Shown here: positions 51,361 to 63,767 of the stretch, in pieces
How the letters are laid out: every line of letters starts with the position of its first letter
How positions within the stretch are numbered: the stretch's first letter is position 1
Origin: Diphasiastrum complanatum
Lineage: Eukaryota > Streptophyta > Lycopodiopsida > Lycopodiales > Lycopodiaceae
Length of the DNA stretch: 64,000 nucleotides
Direction of reading: 5' to 3'
Assembly: GCA_029204225.1 (NCBI GenBank)
Contig: CM055108.1
Coordinates: 19,191,779-19,255,778 of the forward strand
Notes under the pieces: generated by a model
The model's database searches: none
Told to the model about the DNA's origin: nothing
Seen by the model: only the letters and a program-made list of their open reading frames with translations
Position numbers and translations under genes: made by a program

Positions 51361-53660
51361 GGCCCGTCCTTGCACGACACATGCTTTCCTAGATGTTACC
51401 CTATTGATCAACTTTTCTAGGGTCGGCCCCATTCCAATATGTCAACCTTTTGTGTAGGAAGCATATCGAGCACTTCGCAAAATCGCATGAACCATATCAC
51501 CCACACATGCCTCATAAAGAGACAATTGTGAACGATAGGCATCGACAACAAGCCAACTACCATGTCTAGACTCTGACAAATTCACAATGGAAATATGCGC
51601 GATATCTTTATCCTCAACCACTTGCCAATCAATGTAGCATTCATTAGAATTTATAGATAATCTTTTCTAAAAGCAAATAACAAGCATATCCAAACTCCTA
51701 CTCATATGCTTATCGCATTCATATATCGTCCCCAATGAGAATATCTGATGTGCCACCAAAACAACCATGATTTCTATGTTGGTATTTGATTGGGGTATGT
51801 TGCTCCTGATCACCAGAATGTCCTCACTATATTATATTTGGCATTGGTGTCAATCATGTCAATTGTCAATCTCCAATCTTCACAGAATAAAACATGTTTA
51901 CTTCACGTATCTTGTACAATGCACCAATCTGTTTGTTTTTTCAAACTATCTTTGAAATGAAATAGATAGGAATGCTCACGTCCTTCCATGGGCACACCAT
52001 CTCCATCACCGTAGATCCTTTTGACAGCTTCCAGTTTGCACCAATTTAAATTGAACTATGTTCAATCCATGTTTTTGCATCACAACATTGAGCATTTTCC
52101 AAAACTTAGCCTAAGCCTTTGTATTCTCCACCTCCATCTCACAAACTGCTATTGTTTGCAAGCTTTGTATATTGCACAAGCAAGATTCAATTCTTAGCTA
52201 CATAGCAATAAAAAACAAGCTTTGTTATGATACAACATGTGAGACTAAGTTGCAGACCTAGGGTCATAAACATGGGCGGCCATCGTCGTCGTCCAACCAT
52301 GTATTCTTTTGACCCTTTTATAGTAACACCGGAAGCTGGCCCAAAGATCCAGCATCTTAAAGATATAACATTTTTCATTCTCGACATTTGAAACTTAAGG
52401 ATCCCTGAAAGTAGTCATATTGGCACTTCTCTTTAAGTTTCATAACGAAATCTACTAAAAGAATATTTGGTTGGCTTCCAGCTCTAAATTCATCTATCCA
52501 CTTTCTCAACCTAACAAGATTCTATAAGAACATCATCATAGAAAATGCAATGAAATTTTTTCAACAAAATAAATGCACACTGAAAGCAATCAAGAAAACA
52601 AATATTTTTTTGCCACTACTACCTTCTTTGATTGGTCAAGGGATGTGTTCCAATAAGATCAAAAATTTCTCAATGTCTAACAGCTCTACCACATAATCAT
52701 GTTCTAGTAGTAGGCGATTCATTATCAACTCTTTGACTACCTCCTCCTCTATTTTCTTCTGTCCAACACCAGGAAGTTTGTCAACCTGAACTTTAACTAG
52801 ATTTCTGACAACATTCTGTGTATATATAGATTCTCCAATGGTTGTACTTTGTCATAGATCTAAGCTCTTCCAATGCACTATACCTTTCACTATCAATAAC
52901 CCAAGATATTTTGTAATATTTCAATAAATTTTAATAAAAACACTTGGTGCACTCAATAAATCAAATTTATATATCCTTCTAGCTCTTAAAAACAAATGTT
53001 ATTAAACATATTATAGATGTTTATCATGTTTCTAGGCATCAAGCCTTCAAATGATCGTTTCTATGTAAACTTGACAACTTTTTCAGTTTGAACACAAAAC
53101 TGATGCTAAAAGATAACAACCTTTGTATGCACTTTAAATCAACCTGCTTTTGATCTTCCAGCAATCAATTTGATTTATGCATATACAAGGAAACACCATA
53201 CACCATTAAATAACTAGCTAGCTTTACCTCCCTTCGATATAAAATATGAAGAAATTTTCACCTTCAAGTCACTATCAAGTTCACACAAGCTTCCAATTGA
53301 ATTATGTAGCTTGTGTTAGTAAAAATGATCAAAAGTATCGTTGATAGCACCGTAAGCTCTCTCAATCTCCATCAATGAACAAAGAAGTCAAGAGCTAAGC
53401 ATAGGAAAAATCTCAATCCAAATCAACATGGAACTATTACACATTCACCTTTGTGCTACAAGATACAACGACACACTTGGTCCACTTTTAGTGTCCTAGT
53501 TATGGTATCTCATACTACCAAAGCCCTCTTTTAAAAAGTAGTGAAGCTAACCTCTAAGTAGATCCAAGACATTCTACTAGAGCATAAAAAAAACAATGAT
53601 TGGATTTATCAAATCCTAGGTGTGCCCTTCAAGGTACAAATAGGTGCTCCACGCCCCTCT
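51361..53660. other. Mostly unassigned; possible decayed coding near 51380-51660 (minus)
   Basis: On the minus strand around 51660-51455 an open stretch reads NECYIDWQVVEDKDIAHISI, NLSESRHGSWLVVDAYRSQL and YEACVGDMVHAILRSARYAS, then a stop. It looks protein-coding but is not recognised. The rest is AT-rich with no features. Confidence 0.35.
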
Positions 53661-53664
53661 TCCC

Positions 53665-53712
<48 letters not shown>

Positions 53713-53713
53713 G
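53665..53713 (+). repeat. (TA)n microsatellite
   Basis: TA repeats with CA and TG interruptions. Confidence 0.9.
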
Positions 53714-54054
53714 CATAATCTCACGCTCCTATTCCAATTCAAGAATCAACAATCCTAAGTCAACTCTATATTTAGTTTATCTAAACCCGAGAATATCACA
53801 AAATCTATACTGGCTATTGATATTGACTAATCATGACTGATAGGGTCTACAGGGCCCCAAATCATTACCTAAGGCCCCTAAATATATGTTAAAGCATATT
53901 GAGTAGGATTGTAACAAATCTAACCATACAAGTACAATTTTATTAATACACAGGATGTATGTTTGCTTAAATCTTACATAAATCAACGATCCAGATTGAG
54001 TTCGGGGACCACCATTACCTAGAGCTTTATAATAGGAGCTCATCCCTCAAATCG

Positions 54055-54551
54055 AAAGTTCTCATAGATGGAATCTTCAAAATGCATAGTAGGCCTCATG
54101 AATGGAATCTTAAAAATATGTAGCTCTCATGGATGGAATAGTTAACAGAATCTTTAAAATGATTTTATTCTATTTCTTTTAAGATTTTCATGACACACAT
54201 TATGTACAATAATGAGTCTTGGCCCATGATAAGGATATAATGGTAAGTTATCTTGTCGAGCAAACATAATGGCAAGTCCACTTGTCAACAACCACGGTTC
54301 AACAAGAGTGCTTGCCATTATATCCTTCTCATCCTGGGCCGAGACAAATTATTGTACATAATGCGTGCCATGAAAATCTTAAAAGAAATAGAATAAATCA
54401 TTTTAAAGATTATGTTAAAAATTCCATCCATGAGGACTAAACATTTTTAAAATTCTGTTAACGATTACATCCATGAGACCTACTATGCATTTACAAGATT
54501 CCATCCATGAGGGGTTATGTATTATTAAGATTCCATCCATGAGAACTTTGT
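54055..54551. mobile_element. Foldback element with sub-repeated arms
   Basis: The left arm 54055-54289 pairs with the right arm 54301-54551; the loop is about 11 bases. Both arms carry CTCATGGATGGAATCTT units: about three on the left, four on the right. The inner arms pair over TATTCTATTTCTTTTAAGAT and ATTATGTACAATAAT. An extra copy of the inner end (GACTTGCCATTATATCC) lies at about 54580-54597. No coding capacity or clear TSD. Confidence 0.8.
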
Positions 54552-54769
54552 ATTATGCTATCGCACCTTGACAAGAGGACTTGCCATTATATCCTTACAA
54601 TGGGCCTCCAAACAATCATTATCTAGTTCGTAATGCGGGAGCCGAATATCCATGATGGGTAGAGTTGAAGTGCTTGTGTTACAATAAACAAGTGCTTTGG
54701 AGTGTAGTAAAATGTGACAGAAACCCAATGTAATGTATTATGGAAGGTGCCGGGCAGAGGACATTATGC

Positions 54770-55050
54770 TTGATAAGGATTTCTAAAGTTTTTTAGGTGA
54801 GGCCCAGAGGGGCTGAGCCTAATTTTTTTTGGAAAGTCGAACTAGGCAAAATGTTCTCTATCCGGCACATTCCATTGTGTAATGGATACCTTAACTTTTT
54901 TCACATGTACATTATGAAGCGTAATAAGTAGTTTGACTCTGATTGACCACTCAGAAAGTGCCACGTGACAATTGTACGAAGGAGTACATATATATTAAGA
55001 TTTTGAATATGTTAAAAAAAGGAACATAATAGACACAAGGTACACAATAT
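54770..55050. repeat. Dispersed repeat, inverted relative of 3.48-3.80 kb
   Basis: Shares with 3480-3800 (complement) the blocks TTTTTTAGGTGAGGCC, GGGGCTGAGCCTAA, ATTCCATTGTGTA and TTTTTTCACATGTACATT. Non-coding. Confidence 0.7.
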
Positions 55051-56021
55051 GGTTTGTCAATGTGAAATACACCTACTCTTGGGCACTAATTAAGTGAATA
55101 GGAATGGTGCATGTGTTGTTCAAGGATTAAAACTTTCCACCAAATCCCTCACATGAATAGCCTATGAGACTTTGACATCTAAGCATGTGAAACCTTTTGT
55201 CATTATGTTCAAGTGGGTAACCAATTGGTTAGCACATAGAACATGCACCTTCCACCAAGCACTTGTCAATCATTAGCTGTTTACGTGTACTTTTTGCATA
55301 CTTTATAAAAACTTCCAAAATAATAAGTACATATGTCACACTTTTGGCATTACACAGGAAAAGGCCCATGGCCCCATTCCCTCACCCTAGTTCAGATGGC
55401 CTTTGAGGTAGGACCTTTGTTCTCTTCCCTGCTCCCAAAATATATTTTGATATCTTTACATTCATATCTATAGGGCATCACTGGGCAAAATATCTCTAGT
55501 TTTCCATGTGTGAGACCTTTGCCAAAGGTTCACCCCGCATTAACCTCATAGTCTAATTTATTATGAAAAATTGGATCATTATGCCCATGGGTGTTATACT
55601 CACACAATCACGCGATAAGCCTTGGTAGCACTAGTGCTGGTAAAAAGTTTCAAACCAACCTTATGAAAAACTCTCAAGATTTCCATGAAGTCGATAAAGG
55701 AGTCAAATAAAACCTTAAATTTTGAAATCTATAACTAAAGTTGTCGATTTTATACAATTGAACAACCTCCAAATCTACAGATGAGGTGATAAAAAGTGAG
55801 TGTCAACAATTGGATTGTTTGAATTTGTCGATTTTTTTATGAGCATTCCCTTGTATTACGTTTTTGGAGAAGAAAAAATAATAATCGTACATGACTATTC
55901 ATGCATTAAAGGCCCTTGCATTTCGGGATTCACCCCAATGTTGCGGGAAAATCAACAAAATATAGTTGGTTCTAAACAATTATTTCTAAAAAATTGATGA
56001 CTTTATATCGAGGCATGTAAA
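55051..56021. other. Intergenic, no feature recognised
   Basis: AT-rich; small ORFs have no recognisable domain. Confidence 0.45.
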
Positions 56022-56577
56022 CCCTTATGAGGAATATTCCTCAAATTTTTTTTAAGTGCCTTAAAAAATGCAGTTTTTTTAGGATAACTTAAATATGATC
56101 TATCTAAAAAGCACGCACCCGTTTGGGCCCGGCGCCATGGTTGCCCCGAGCGCCACATCACCAGACAACCAAAAGTTAATCCCATAATCATCTACAATTC
56201 CTAACATGAGCGTGTGCCCGCAAGAAGGGGGCTGGCGCCTTGCCCGACATCTGGCCGCGTACCTGCTCGAGAGTGATGGAGCGCTGCACGGGAGCCAAGC
56301 CTCGCTGCCCCCCCAATAACCGTTGCCCGTTGCCCAATACCTTCCTGGGAGCGCACGAGCACCGTGAGGCGGTTTTCTCGGGCGCCAAACCGTTTGGGCA
56401 GGCAGACATTGGGTGCCGCCTAATTGTGTCGGGCCCAAAGGCACCACACATGTGTGTGCGTGCCTTGGAGCCCCATCTTGAAGGGTCACGCCTTAAAACC
56501 TTTTATGAGTAATAATCTTCAAAACACTGAGAAGCTTTAAAAAATGCAAGGCTTTTTTTTAGGATAACTCAAAAGAG
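56022..56577. repeat. GC-rich insert between about 75-bp direct repeats
   Basis: Direct repeats at about 56022-56098 and 56503-56577 share TTAAAAAATGCA and TTTTTTTAGGATAACT. They enclose about 400 bp rich in G and C with motifs such as TTTGGGC and GGCGCC, unlike the AT-rich flanks. ORFs in several frames here reflect composition, not a known protein. Confidence 0.55.
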
Positions 56578-56898
56578 GTAAACTATATGAAATATTGACG
56601 TATTGCAACTTACTATGATGCTACTTACTATATGAATTGCTCTCCTTATCTATTTAATTAACTTTCCCAAGCACCGTTGATGCTCGTTGGCACATGGGTA
56701 AGGAGCGAACTCATGGGCGTGCACAAGTCGGGCAGGTGTGCCGGGGTCCCATTTTTTTTCTCCCAAAATTTCCCGGGCACAGGCACCCGGGTCAAGACAT
56801 TTTGAGAGAAAATTGCTCCCGATTTTAGCGGGCCCAAAAAATTTTCAAGCCTGGGTGTGTGGTGCTAGAGATTTTTTGCGGGCACGTCCACACGCGGA

Positions 56899-56908
56899 TA
56901 TATATAAG
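56899..56908 (+). promoter_or_regulatory. Probable TATA box of the CLC gene
   Basis: TATATATAAG at a position consistent with transcription starting in the pyrimidine-rich CTTTTTCTCTTAATAACTC about 40 bases downstream. The coding start is about 1.37 kb further on, so a 5' UTR intron is likely. Inference from position only. Confidence 0.45.
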
Positions 56909-56939
56909 ACTCAAAGGAAAAGAAGGTATATTTAAAGGA

Positions 56940-58276
56940 GGCCCTGGACTTTTTCTCTTAATAACTCTCTGTCCTTCTGTCACCTCGCGAGGGCCAAAGG
57001 CATTGCCCCTTGGTCCTTAGCCCTTGGCCTTGGCCTTTATTACTACTACCCGACCATCTCGATCATTTTTTGCTCACGAAATCACGATCTATCGTGACTC
57101 CTCCATCGCGAACAAGACGGACTCCTTCGTCGTCGTCGTCGTCGTCGTCTCGACTCTCGACTCTCGACTCTCGACTCTAGACTTTTCTTTCTGCTGCTGT
57201 TGCTGCTTTTCGGTCATAGATCTGCTCCTTGTAGCTAGGAATAGTGCGGATCGGTCTTACCAGTCTTCTCAGTTCTCTGTCAGTTTATCTTGCTGCAGGT
57301 CGTAATCTGTCCTTCCATCAGAATCTTCTTCTTGATAGTCCTTTCGTTGTATATTTTTCAGTTTATTGTGATCAATGATCGGTGCAGTGAAGCTCGTGGC
57401 ATAATCTGGAGCGCTCACAATACGCCTCACTGGATTTACGCTTGCAGGTCGAAGTCTTTCGCGCCTGGCACAGCTTGCGGGTCGCTGCCTGCGACACTGA
57501 CTTAGCTTTTAGGTTTCTTCAGGCAATCATGCTCGTATGTTGTAGGTCGCTGTGTGAGGTTGGGCTAGTGTTTAGGTTTTTCTCGAGCAATGCGCATCTA
57601 TATTTAGGCAGACTGCAAGGGTTTTGCGTAAATGCGATCCTGTACTGTTGATGATGGCGATATTTACCGTGTTAGCATCTATTTTGTTCCTTTCTTTTGA
57701 TTTCAACAGTGAATCTGTACTGTAGCGCAAGTATTGCAGTTGTTATCCGAAATGGCTGGAGTATACTCTAAGCATATATTGATTTTGAAGCAAGTGTCTG
57801 GGGTAAATACTTCCAAGCTTGCTTCAGATGCCTCTCAAGTCTTGGACGAATTCGTACTTAGCCTTTTGGCCTTGTTCAGCTCATTATAATGCCCAGAGCA
57901 ATATTGATGTTAGCCGATTCGACTTTCAAGGTCTAAGACTTTGCGGAAGCTTTACCTTGTTCAATTTTTGGCAAATTTGTCACCATTTCAACATCAAAAT
58001 TACCGTCATTCTGACATCAACGCACCTGATCTTCCGTGTTTTTTATTGTAAAAGACTAGTTGAAATTTATAAATGCGTTCTGTTCTCTTTATGGATGGGC
58101 CGATTCCTAGCGGCCCGTCGTCTCTCAAGCCTGACGAGCAGCGGAACTCGAAGAAAGCATAATCAATTCTGAATATCCAATGAAATTTTTTACCAGATCC
58201 TGATGATGTTTTGACCCAATCCATACTTTACTACTCAAAAGAGCTGTTTAACTCGAGGGAGTGTTGAAGCTGTCAA
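56940..58276 (+). other. Likely 5' UTR (with intron) of the CLC gene
   Basis: Contains a (CGT)7 run at about 57128-57149 and four CGACTCT units at 57150-57177, then CT-rich and GT-rich stretches with potential splice sites. No long conserved ORF. Leader assignment is inferred from its place between a TATA-like site and the CLC start codon. Confidence 0.45.
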
Positions 58277-59670
58277 ATGGAGGCCCTTCCTGAACTAGAG
58301 GAGGGGCTCGTAGCCCCACTGGACAGAGATCCATCCCAACCTTTGTTGCAGAAAGATCGATTGACCAATGCAACCACAGGGATCTCACACATGGCAATAG
58401 TAGGAGCTGATGGTTCGCTTATAGAGAGCCTAGATTACGAGTAAGTGTAGTAACAATCTGAGGGGCTTCCACGATGCCAAAAGATATTCTCTACAATGTT
58501 CTCTTATTGCACATCACTTCCCAATTTGCTACAAACTGAAGATTTAACAAGTTTAGTTTCATCACAGCCTCAATTCGAGTAACATAGGCTTTTTGTTAAG
58601 GTTGCTTAAAGTCATCTTCGTGTCAGTCGACGACAATATTCTGGAATCACTTCCTACTTATAGATGCATCTCTTGCACAATATCTGCAAGGTTTCTCTTC
58701 AGATTGTTTTTAAAATAAACGTTTTCACGTGACAGGGTTCTGGAAAGCGATCTTTTCAAGCAAGACTGGAGAGCTCGTACACAGTGTGAAGTACTACAAT
58801 ACGTGATTCTGAAGTGGACGTTCGCATTCCTGGTGGGACTATTTACGGGCCTTGTGGGGATTATCATTAACGTAGCAGTTGAGAATATTGCTGGCGCTAA
58901 GCTGATGTACACCGCAAAGCTGATATATTCAAATCAGTAAGCTATTTTCTTCTAGTATCAACTTGAGAAGGTTTGCTTCAAATTTTCTGTAACTCTTAAG
59001 AAGGTTGGTCCTTATCAAACATGTTCTTCGAGTGTAACTGAACTTGCTAGATGAGAACGCATATACCTGCTGTATAGAATCAAGTAAATTCCCCCACAGC
59101 TCCATCCAGTTATAAACATCAACACATACATATACGGTAAACCCTCCTTTATGTGATATCTGCTTTGAAGCTGGAGCGAATATAACGGCATTAGCAACAG
59201 TTGATCCTGTAATTTTTGTAGAATATTTCACCATACTCTTTGACTGTAGCTCTCTTGGCTGTGTCTAAGGTGATTTCGCCTCATTTGTAGTTAATCATTT
59301 CACTAGAATGACATTGATCTAATCAAGCTGATGCTTCAGTTATTTCATAGCAACTACAAAATTTTCTGCACAAAATTTCAAAGGGTCAGATAAAGTTCCA
59401 TTAATATGTTGTAAGGGGAAGCATAGACATTTAAATATTTTAGTACTCAAAATCCATTGCTCGCTAAACTATAATCTGTATCTTGTTGGCAGGTTAGTCC
59501 TGGCATTTTCGCTGGTTACTGGCTGTAATGTTGTTCTTGTACTTTGTTCTGCTCTTCTCTGTGTCTATCTGGGCCCGGCTGCTGCAGGATCTGGAATTCC
59601 CGAAGTAAAGGCTTATTTGAATGGGGTTGATGCTCCTGAGATCCTATCCCCAAAAACCTTGTTCGTCAAG
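58277..59670 (+). CDS. CLC-type chloride channel/transporter, N-terminal three exons (partial)
   Basis: Exons 58277-58440, 58736-58936 and 59493-59670 join in frame across GT-AG introns to give 181 residues, starting at an ATG preceded by an in-frame TGA 12 bases upstream. The cytosolic N-terminus carries PLLQ (22-25) and ESLDYE (50-55). Then come SDLFKQDWR, membrane segment 1 (LKWTFAFLVGLFTGLVGIII), NVAVENIAGAKL, membrane segment 2 (LVLAFSLVTGCNVVLVL) and the selectivity-filter motif GSGIPEVKAYLNG (154-166). The Ser in GSGIP, rather than Pro, matches plant CLC-c/d/g-type proteins that favour chloride over nitrate. Plant CLCs act in tonoplast or endomembranes. Full-length members have about 750-790 residues with CBS domains, so about three quarters is missing; no further exon was found up to 64000. 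Confidence 0.88.
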
Positions 59671-59777
59671 GTTAGAATTGATTTTCTTGACTAAAGGCTT
59701 ATTTGAATGGGGTTGATGCTCCTGAGATCCTATCCCCAAAAACCTTGTTCGTCAAGGTTAGAATTGATTTTCTTGAC
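59606..59777 (+). repeat. 86-bp perfect or near-perfect tandem duplication over the exon 3 donor
   Basis: Copy 1 (59606-59691) contains the last 65 bases of CLC exon 3, the GTTAGA donor and 15 further intron bases. Copy 2 (59692-59777) repeats it in the intron. If the second donor were used, reading through would reach TAA at 59692-59694 soon after the first donor. Confidence 0.95.
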
Positions 59778-60676
59778 TTATTCAATTACCAAGTGACCTA
59801 TATCAAAGAACAAATTTTGACCTTCATTGCATGGAATCCTTAACACCCTTCAATGTTTGCTGAAATCAGCTGACTCTGAAATAACTCCATAGTTATGTTT
59901 ATATTATGAAATATTATGTCAATTTGGAATTTTTATAACATATTGCAAGCAGCGCATTTGGCATCATACTGCACAGAAGTGGCCCCAGGATCTGCTATCT
60001 TCCATGTTTTCATTCAATCCTCAAAATGTTTGGCTTTTGGGTTATCATGATTAAGCTATTTTGACAGTAGCAACTAAATCTCTCAAGTGTAGAGGCACGA
60101 GCAAATTGGCAGAAAGGCTCAATCTTTATTCATGCTACCCTGTGAGTGCAAATAAAGCATCATGTAAATCAGCCGAAATCACTCTGAAGCGATTGTCATT
60201 GGACCTCTTCTGTTACGAATCTGTCTAGAATGAATCTTGTCTGTTCTTGTCTCTGGCTTGCATGGTTAGAAATTGTGCATTTGATTAGCCCTAGTAATGC
60301 CCCTCGCCTGTACAGCTGGGAATTGTAGTTGGGAATCGATTGCTCCAAGCTTTCACTTGTAGGATCACCCTCATTTTGAATTTCCATTAGAAATTTTTTA
60401 GGGCTATTAAGAATTGTAGCTGGCAATTGATTGCTTTAATCTGGGAAATGACTGTAAAAAGCTCTCGAATCCAAAACCAACTGGCAAAAAAGCCCTAAAA
60501 GAATCAAAAATGTCTTTTGTTCTAAGATTCAAATATTGGGCATACGCCAACTCAAAATTTTATTGACTGGGCAAAGTAAAAGAATGACAAAATACATGTG
60601 CTTAAAATTCCACCTTGGTGATATGTCTAAACATTAGCTAGCTATCTACCTGTTTCATGCTACACATGTGGTCACG

Positions 60677-60733
<57 letters not shown>

Positions 60734-62599
60734 GGGTTAAGTTACATTGTGGGCCTCCTGATTCTGAATACCAACATCGCAAAGCTGCTTGCCTCGTTCT
60801 CTCCTAGAGTGGGCCAGGTACCTATGTTGTGGACTTTCTCTCTCCTAGATTGGTTACTTTGGTTGGCATATGGATTGATTGGGCCATTTCATACTCAGCT
60901 TGAAAAGGAGGCCATTGAAGGAAATGCAAGTTCTTCCTTATTGAATACATTTGTACCAGATCTATCCATAGAGTCTAAGTGTAATTGTGTACACTTTTGC
61001 TATTTGATTATAGGGGATTGGACAATTCCTTTTTACGATTTTTATGATTTTTTTAGACAAATCCTAAATTTGATTGTTTTTTGCCCAACCGAATAAGAGT
61101 GTTACGTAACTCCTAGTTTTACAATAGGTAATAGATTTTATTGGGCTAGCACATTTTCCATTTAGACATGATGCTTGGCCACACAAACCTTGACCTTGCT
61201 CTCACTTCGTTGTAGATTATTGGCCATGTGTAGGGATATGGATGGTAGTATATAGGCATGTTTGGTTAAATTTTGGTTGCTCTCTTGAGAAATATGCGAT
61301 ATATCTTAGTAGTAAAGGGATCAGTTGTCCTGATTTTTAGCATTTCAGGATATTAATGCTTCTACAAAACTCTAGAGCTTAGTAAATGTTATTTCTTGAA
61401 TTGACTGTCTAACAATAGGTAATTGGATTTAATAAGTTGAATTCTTATTTATTGTTTCACTCCAAATGATGTTGCGTTTGGAACATTGGGAAATTTCCAA
61501 TTGATTGACGTGCCAATTTTTTAGCAATACCTTATTTAAATAGTTTTTTCTTTATGTTTTGAAATGATAGGAACAAGTTGAAACTTTGAGAATTTGAAAA
61601 GGCTCTAAGGACTACGATCAAAGTTGGGATTGCCTATATATATTCATGTTGGGGCACAAAAGCTTCATGTTGAGGTCTTTTCTAACCTTTGAGTTGTAGG
61701 TAGATATTAGCTCAACAACTATACATGATACCCTCACATATGTTCTATGCTTTTTATTAACTAGTTGAGGGTTTTGCAATGTCAATTTTCAAGCATAACA
61801 ATCTCAACTTGGTCTTCTAGCACTATTCAAGGTGAGTTTCATGTGCCACCAGAGCCCTCACAACTAGCGTTTCTTTGACAAAAAATTTGAGCTTCTTTTA
61901 CTCTTTGCATAAGGGGGTTCTACTACACATAGAAGCTCTAGAATAAAGTGGAGTGTGACTCCAAGGCACTAAGTAACAACCTTTCTTTTATAGGTCATTC
62001 CACTTGAATCAACAATCTAGCCCTAGACTTTTGGAAATCCCCTTGTTATGCACTTTCTTTTTCACCAAAATCCCTTTCATTGTAATGTGGCAACCCTCAA
62101 GCTATGAATGTCATTTTCCCCTATGATCAATCTAAATTTTGTGTTGAGATTCTAAACATTCCCTGTATTATTTTCCTTAAGAAGAATTTTGTGAGGTTCC
62201 CCTAGTCTTGCCTCTCTTCTCTTTTTTGAATGTCAAACAACTAAAACCACTTCTTCTTTTGGAGATTGCTTTCTCAAGAATATCATTTTTTTGTTGATTC
62301 TTACTAAGTAAGCCCTCATAGCTAAAACCTCTATGAACCTATGGTTGTTTTGAAAATTTTGAAGCGCTTATTCTCACCAAGATTCCTCTTGATGTTTTTT
62401 TCTAGATGCTATATTTTGACTTTGTTTACTTCAATGATTATCATCTTTTGTGTGCCTAACTTTGTTTACTTTATCTTTTAGATATTTCTACCGGTATTCT
62501 ATCACTACTTGATCATTAGTTGATTCAAGATTGTTAGATTGTGAAGTTTTCTTTTTGTAGTCCACAAGAGAGCCTTTTGCAACTCAAACTCTTCTTCTT
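59778..62599. other. CLC intron or downstream DNA; (CT)n at 60681-60731
   Basis: AT-rich sequence with no further CLC exon recognised. A degenerate duplication sharing GAATTGTAG and ATTGATTGCT-like blocks lies near 60300-60450. Short ORFs have no known domain. Confidence 0.5.
60681..60731 (+). repeat. (CT)n microsatellite
   Basis: Uninterrupted CT run of about 50 bases. Confidence 0.97.
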
Positions 62600-63610
62600 C
62601 ATGGCTCCTAGGATTTGTTCCTCTAACAACTCGCCTTGGTCAAAAGAGGCTCCAAGAAATCCCAATGCGGACCTTGTGGTTTGAAGAGAACCGAACTGAT
62701 GTTGGAGATCGTGTATGCCACCATTTAATTTGCCAAGTGGGACACGACATTGTGATATGTCAACATATTCCTCCTAGGAAGAAGGCAAAGTATGGAGCAC
62801 TTGCTCGTTTAGGGCAACACAAAAGTATGTCAACATCAAGTGCACATCGAGCTTTGACATTAGTCTTCGTCAAATTCTTTTTGTAATGTTTAGTCCAGAT
62901 TTGCATTCAAGTTTGAAGAGCCACCTTTAAGGTATGTAGTGCAAGGCAACTTGAATAGTGCATGGAGCCAAAATTCAAGGCAAAGGCAAGTGCAACTATT
63001 CACAATTCTTCTACTGCTTTGTGATTCCTTTCAATGTAGCTAGGATAGTGGCAAATAAGGAGATGTTGGACTAGATTGTAAGTATCAACCTTAGGTGTGT
63101 TCCTCCTACCTATGTAGTACAAGAAAAGTTGCTTCAACTTGAAAAGGCCAAGTTGGGCAAAGGATTAAAGAGAATATGTGAGGCATGGTGTGATAGGACG
63201 TAGTTTGTGACAATTCCTAAGTTGGAAAGAGTGTATAGAGGCTTCTTGAGATTTGGGTTTGCTTTAGAACGGGTTGGATGTCACTCAGTGGATTGGGGAT
63301 GGCAAGGCATCAAATAGGGCCATTCAGAGGCATTCGTTCACATCTTGCATGGCTCATTGTTTGAGTAATCTGCCAATGGATGCTAGCAAGTTGAAGTGGA
63401 TTGCTCCTATCATTGATACTGGTAGAGAACTTGTCACTTCTATTATTTGTTATCCGTATAGCCATATCCACAAGTTCAAAGTTTGGAGTTGTTGAAGTAT
63501 TCTGAAGCTAAATTTGGGTAAGATTTTATCATGCCAAAGCATCTATATGAAGTGTGAAATTCTTTGAGTCATGGTTTCAAATGAGTGGATAAATTGACCT
63601 ACGCATGCCA
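62600..63610 (+). pseudogene. hAT transposase remnant (DUF659 region)
   Basis: Plus-strand frames hold blocks in hAT order: a possible start MAPRICSSNNSPWSKE (62600), then FYCFVIPFNVARIVANKEML (about 63015) followed by a stop, then LRCVPPTYVVQEKLLQLEKA and LKRICEAWCD. Next come HSFTSCMAHCLSNLPMDASK with LKWIAPIIDTGRELVTSIIC, and a final part resembling the TRFAT-type box. The FY..IPFN.. and AHCL motifs are typical of plant DUF659 hAT proteins. Several stops and frame changes make it non-functional. The C-terminal dimerisation domain was not seen. Confidence 0.7.
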
Positions 63611-63767
63611 ACTCCCTTGGGCCTTTATGCTCCTCACATGTTTGGATGTTGCTTACTGGACTGACGTGAAGCACAATTGACCATATTCATATGGTACTTC
63701 CAATTAGTAACATGATGAGGGGTGTGCATGGAGAGGAGCCTTGTGTCAATAAGATGTTTGAAGCATA

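Noticed and set aside
56100-56512. Overlapping ORFs on both strands of the GC-rich segment
   Set aside because: GC-rich DNA lacks stop codons by composition; no recognisable motif and several frames open at once.
60196-60426. 76-codon minus-strand ORF
   Set aside because: No recognisable domain, lies in a degenerate duplicated stretch downstream of CLC exon 3.
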